The notes under the pieces were generated by a model. That model saw only the letters and a list, made by a program, of their open reading frames with translations, had not been told where the DNA came from and did no database searches. The translations under genes were made by a program, and so were the position numbers. This document shows, one piece after another, positions 4,907 through 6,540 of a DNA stretch of 6,540 nucleotides. The stretch's first letter is position 1. Each line of letters begins with the position of its first letter. The DNA is from CAWUIO01 sp963922455 (lineage in GTDB: Bacteria > Bacteroidota > Bacteroidia > Cytophagales > Microscillaceae): the NCBI GenBank assembly GCA_963922455.1, contig CAWUIO010000197.1, positions 1 through 6,540 of the forward strand. The letters run 5' to 3'.

Positions 4907-6076
4907 TCATTTTTTCAAACGGTTATACTTCCGCATAATTTCCAAGACCTTATCCACGGGTAGCCATTCAATACCTTTGGCTGAGAAACCGGCCGAAGCA
5001 AAGAGCGAGTTGAGTATGGCCTCCTCGCATGCTTCAATGGTAGCCAAAAAGAGTGGGCTCATGGCTTCATTGCGGAGATGTTGCCGGCTGTGAATGGGGG
5101 TATCACTTGGGTAGGATACCCGGTTTTCGGGAGCGGTAGAAAAGGCAATTACGTAGTCACCACTGCCATTGCTGGCAATGCCCCCGGTTCGGGCCAAGCC
5201 CATGATCGCTCGTTTGGCCATGCGTTTGAGGTTTCGGGCATCTACTGGGGCATCGGTGGCTACGATAATCATACAAGAGCCATCGCTGGAGTCTTGTAAA
5301 TCCTTTTGCAAGTAGTATTGATCTAATTCTACCCCTACGGGCACGCCATCAATCTGTAATACACCGCCAAAGTTGCTTTGCACCAAAACCCCTACAGTAT
5401 AGCCTCCTCTTTCTTTCGGAATGACTCGAGACGAGGTGCCGATTCCTCCTTTGAAACCAAAAGCCATCGTGCCCGTGCCGGCTCCCACCGCTCCTTCGGC
5501 TACCGCCCCTGGTTTGGCTTGTTTTATTGCCTGGAGTACGTTGGCTTCTTGCACATGCAGCCCCCGGATATCATGTAAATGGCCATCATTGGTTTCGCCA
5601 ACGATAGGGTTGACCGACCGTACTTTTTCATTTCCGGTTTGCTCGAGGGTGTACTTAATCAGCGATTGGGCAGCTACGGGTACGCCCAGGGTATTGGTCA
5701 ACACGATGGGGGTCTCTAAATTTCCCAGTTCCTCCACTTGACTATATCCCATCAATTTTCCAAAGCCATTCCCGATGTACATTGCGGCGGGTACTTTGTC
5801 TTGAAAGACATTGCCGGGGTGGGGGAGGATGGCCGTTACCCCCGTCCGGATGGATTTGGAACTGTCTAGCAAGGTGACATGGCCTACTTGGACGCCCCTT
5901 ACATCGGTGATTGCGTTCCATGGGCCAGTAGGTAGTATTCCAACCTCAATACCCAGGTCCCGGGCATTTTTATTTTGAGCGGGGAGATCATGCATAAAGA
6001 CTAACATTAATAAACTGCCCAAAACCCCAGGGAAGAGCTTTGCCGGAGCAAATATAAAAAAGCGGCTATTTTTCAT
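4907..6076 (-). CDS. Exported P1-family (S58, DmpA/BapA-like) self-processing aminopeptidase
   Basis: The 389-residue protein matches the P1/S58 N-terminal-nucleophile peptidase family. Such enzymes cut themselves into alpha and beta chains and remove N-terminal residues from peptides, in some members D-residues or beta-amino acids. The N-terminus has a hydrophobic stretch (about 14-29) ending in 'LPAQN', probably cleaved after Ala-33, so a periplasmic or secreted location is likely. Family motifs include 'GILPTGPWNAITDVRGVQVGH' (46-66), 'PIVGETNDG' (157-165), 'GAVGAGTGTMAFGFKGGIGTSSR' (195-217) and 'VATDAPVDARNLKRMAKRA' (272-290). The expected cleavage site is Gly-266/Ser-267 (DGSCM), with Ser-267 as nucleophile. 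Ser-305 and Asp-307 ('NGSGD') sit 38 and 40 residues later, the same spacing as Ser-250/Ser-288/Glu-290 in the characterised enzymes. The length fits the family plus a signal peptide. It appears monocistronic. Exact substrate is unknown; peptide scavenging or D-peptide turnover is inferred. Confidence 0.92.
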   Translation of the reverse strand: MKNSRFFIFAPAKLFPGVLGSLLMLVFMHDLPAQNKNARDLGIEVGILPTGPWNAITDVRGVQVGHVTLLDSSKSIRTGVTAILPHPGNVFQDKVPAAMYIGNGFGKLMGYSQVEELGNLETPIVLTNTLGVPVAAQSLIKYTLEQTGNEKVRSVNPIVGETNDGHLHDIRGLHVQEANVLQAIKQAKPGAVAEGAVGAGTGTMAFGFKGGIGTSSRVIPKERGGYTVGVLVQSNFGGVLQIDGVPVGVELDQYYLQKDLQDSSDGSCMIIVATDAPVDARNLKRMAKRAIMGLARTGGIASNGSGDYVIAFSTAPENRVSYPSDTPIHSRQHLRNEAMSPLFLATIEACEEAILNSLFASAGFSAKGIEWLPVDKVLEIMRKYNRLKK

Positions 6077-6086
6077 TTGTTTTACT

Positions 6087-6113
6087 CTAAAGTAGAGGCT
6101 AGCTATACTTTAG
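6087..6113. promoter_or_regulatory. Inverted repeat in the divergent promoter region of the peptidase
   Basis: CTAAAGTA (6087-6094) and TACTTTAG (6106-6113) are perfect 8-bp arms separated by 11 bp, centred 24 bp before the peptidase ATG. TAGCTAT also occurs twice in direct orientation 11 bp apart (6100-6106 and 6111-6117), about one helical turn. On the minus strand TACTTTAG (6094-6087) differs at one position from the Bacteroidota -7 type TAnnTTTG, so a promoter overlapping an operator is possible. The evidence is symmetry and position only. Confidence 0.4.
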
Positions 6114-6275
6114 CTATCTTAAATTTTGAAAACTAAGCGTTTTTCTGGGCCGCAAAAGCAAATTTGCCCCATACTGAATCGGGGGATATGCCAAGGGCCA
6201 GAAATTATGTTCTCGAGTGAAGTATTCATTCAAACAAACGCTATAATCCTAAGAAAAAATAATGAAGTATTCCCT

Positions 6276-6503
6276 ATGAGCCCACGTATTTTTTCCTTCC
6301 AGCCCATTTCCCAAAACCCCGAGGCCCTAGGCCTTAAAATCCTCCGCGAAGACAAGCCCATGCGCTTTTGGGAAGTCATCGAAGCTTGGGAGTATGATCC
6401 TGATTTCCGTCAATTTTATATAGACTATTTAAAAGCCTCAGACTTTCCGGCTGCTTATTGGGAGCACCCTGCTTTAATGGAAGCCTACTTAGAAACTGTT
6501 TAA
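6276..6503 (+). CDS. Short DUF6940-like protein, possibly truncated
   Basis: From ATG 6276 the frame encodes 75 residues. The segment 'MRFWEVIEAWEYDPDFRQFYIDYLKASDFPAAYWEHPAL' (about 29-67) resembles the N-terminal half of DUF6940-type proteins as I recall them: a W..V...W..D..FR..Y...L pattern ending in an aromatic-rich 'AYYWE.P' motif. Those proteins run to roughly 200 residues, so this product would lack its C-terminal half; the frame after TAA 6501-6503 stays open for 12 codons to the window edge (VYFLSAKRASLG), compatible with a stop mutation or chance. The frame extends upstream to TTG 6126, but residues encoded there (MKTKRFSGPQKQICPILN...) look non-coding and the first ATG is the better start. 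It is divergent from the peptidase gene. Function unknown; real gene likely, family assignment tentative. Confidence 0.5.
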   Translation: MSPRIFSFQPISQNPEALGLKILREDKPMRFWEVIEAWEYDPDFRQFYIDYLKASDFPAAYWEHPALMEAYLETV

Positions 6504-6505
6504 GT

Positions 6506-6540
6506 TTATTTTTTGTCGGCGAAAAGGGCCAGTTTGGGGT
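6506..6540 (-). CDS. Possible 3' end of a converging minus-strand gene
   Basis: On the minus strand the final bases read in one frame as PKLALFADKK followed by TAA (6508-6506). Composition and a lysine-rich end look like a normal protein C-terminus, and the stop falls two bases beyond the stop of the plus-strand gene, as in tightly packed convergent genes. Ten codons is far too little to identify a product, and chance is possible. Confidence 0.25.
   Translation of the reverse strand, partial: PKLALFADKK

Noticed and set aside
5421..5741. 106-codon plus-strand frame inside the peptidase gene
   Set aside because: It is antisense to well-conserved peptidase motifs; its Pro/Ala/Ser-rich peptide reflects the complementary strand of those codons.
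6126..6275. Upstream TTG extension of the DUF6940-like gene
   Set aside because: The added 50 residues look non-coding and would place the start in the peptidase promoter region; ATG 6276 is more plausible.

Overview
The window most likely comes from a member of the Bacteroidota, perhaps a Saprospiraceae-like lineage; this is inferred from gene content, not from a marker gene. The pointers are a TonB-dependent receptor with an N-terminal CarboxypepD_reg-like domain, a short lipobox lipoprotein carrying an 'NPRAYYV...YTPEQYGG' TPR-type motif, a small winged-helix regulator coupled to a six-helix membrane protein, A/T-rich leaders without clear Shine-Dalgarno sequences, and G+C-rich heptamer minisatellites between genes.

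Layout. Positions 1-423 (+) hold the 3' part of a DUF4157 protein with an HELAH zinc-protease motif, a family often found beside extracellular contractile injection systems. It converges on a block of four minus-strand genes. In transcription order these are a six-helix membrane protein (about 4617-4009), an overlapping winged-helix regulator (4016-3675), a TPR-like lipoprotein (3582-2779) and a TonB-dependent receptor (2734-575). A hairpin with a T-tract sits at the regulator's stop codon, so the block probably forms two transcription units. The best non-coding signal is a 26-bp sequence repeated with one mismatch in front of both units (3622-3647 and 4623-4648). Its core is a 19-bp inverted repeat, TAGTTTAT-TTT-ATAAACTA, the expected shape of an operator for a dimeric winged-helix protein. 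I infer that the regulator controls its own unit and the lipoprotein/receptor unit, giving a small self-contained envelope or uptake regulon.

Positions 4649-4906 hold no gene. They contain a nested hairpin element (4669-4720), a G+C-rich stretch and a two-sided array of 7-bp repeats that switches strand at 4825-4829. Next comes a minus-strand, signal-peptide-bearing P1-family (MEROPS S58, DmpA/BapA-like) peptidase (6076-4907) with a recognisable Gly-Ser self-cleavage site. Its upstream region (6077-6125) contains another inverted repeat. Divergent from it is a short plus-strand ORF (6276-6503) resembling the N-terminal part of DUF6940-type proteins. The last 35 bases may carry the 3' end of a converging minus-strand gene.

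No tRNA, rRNA, CRISPR array, insertion sequence or origin is visible.
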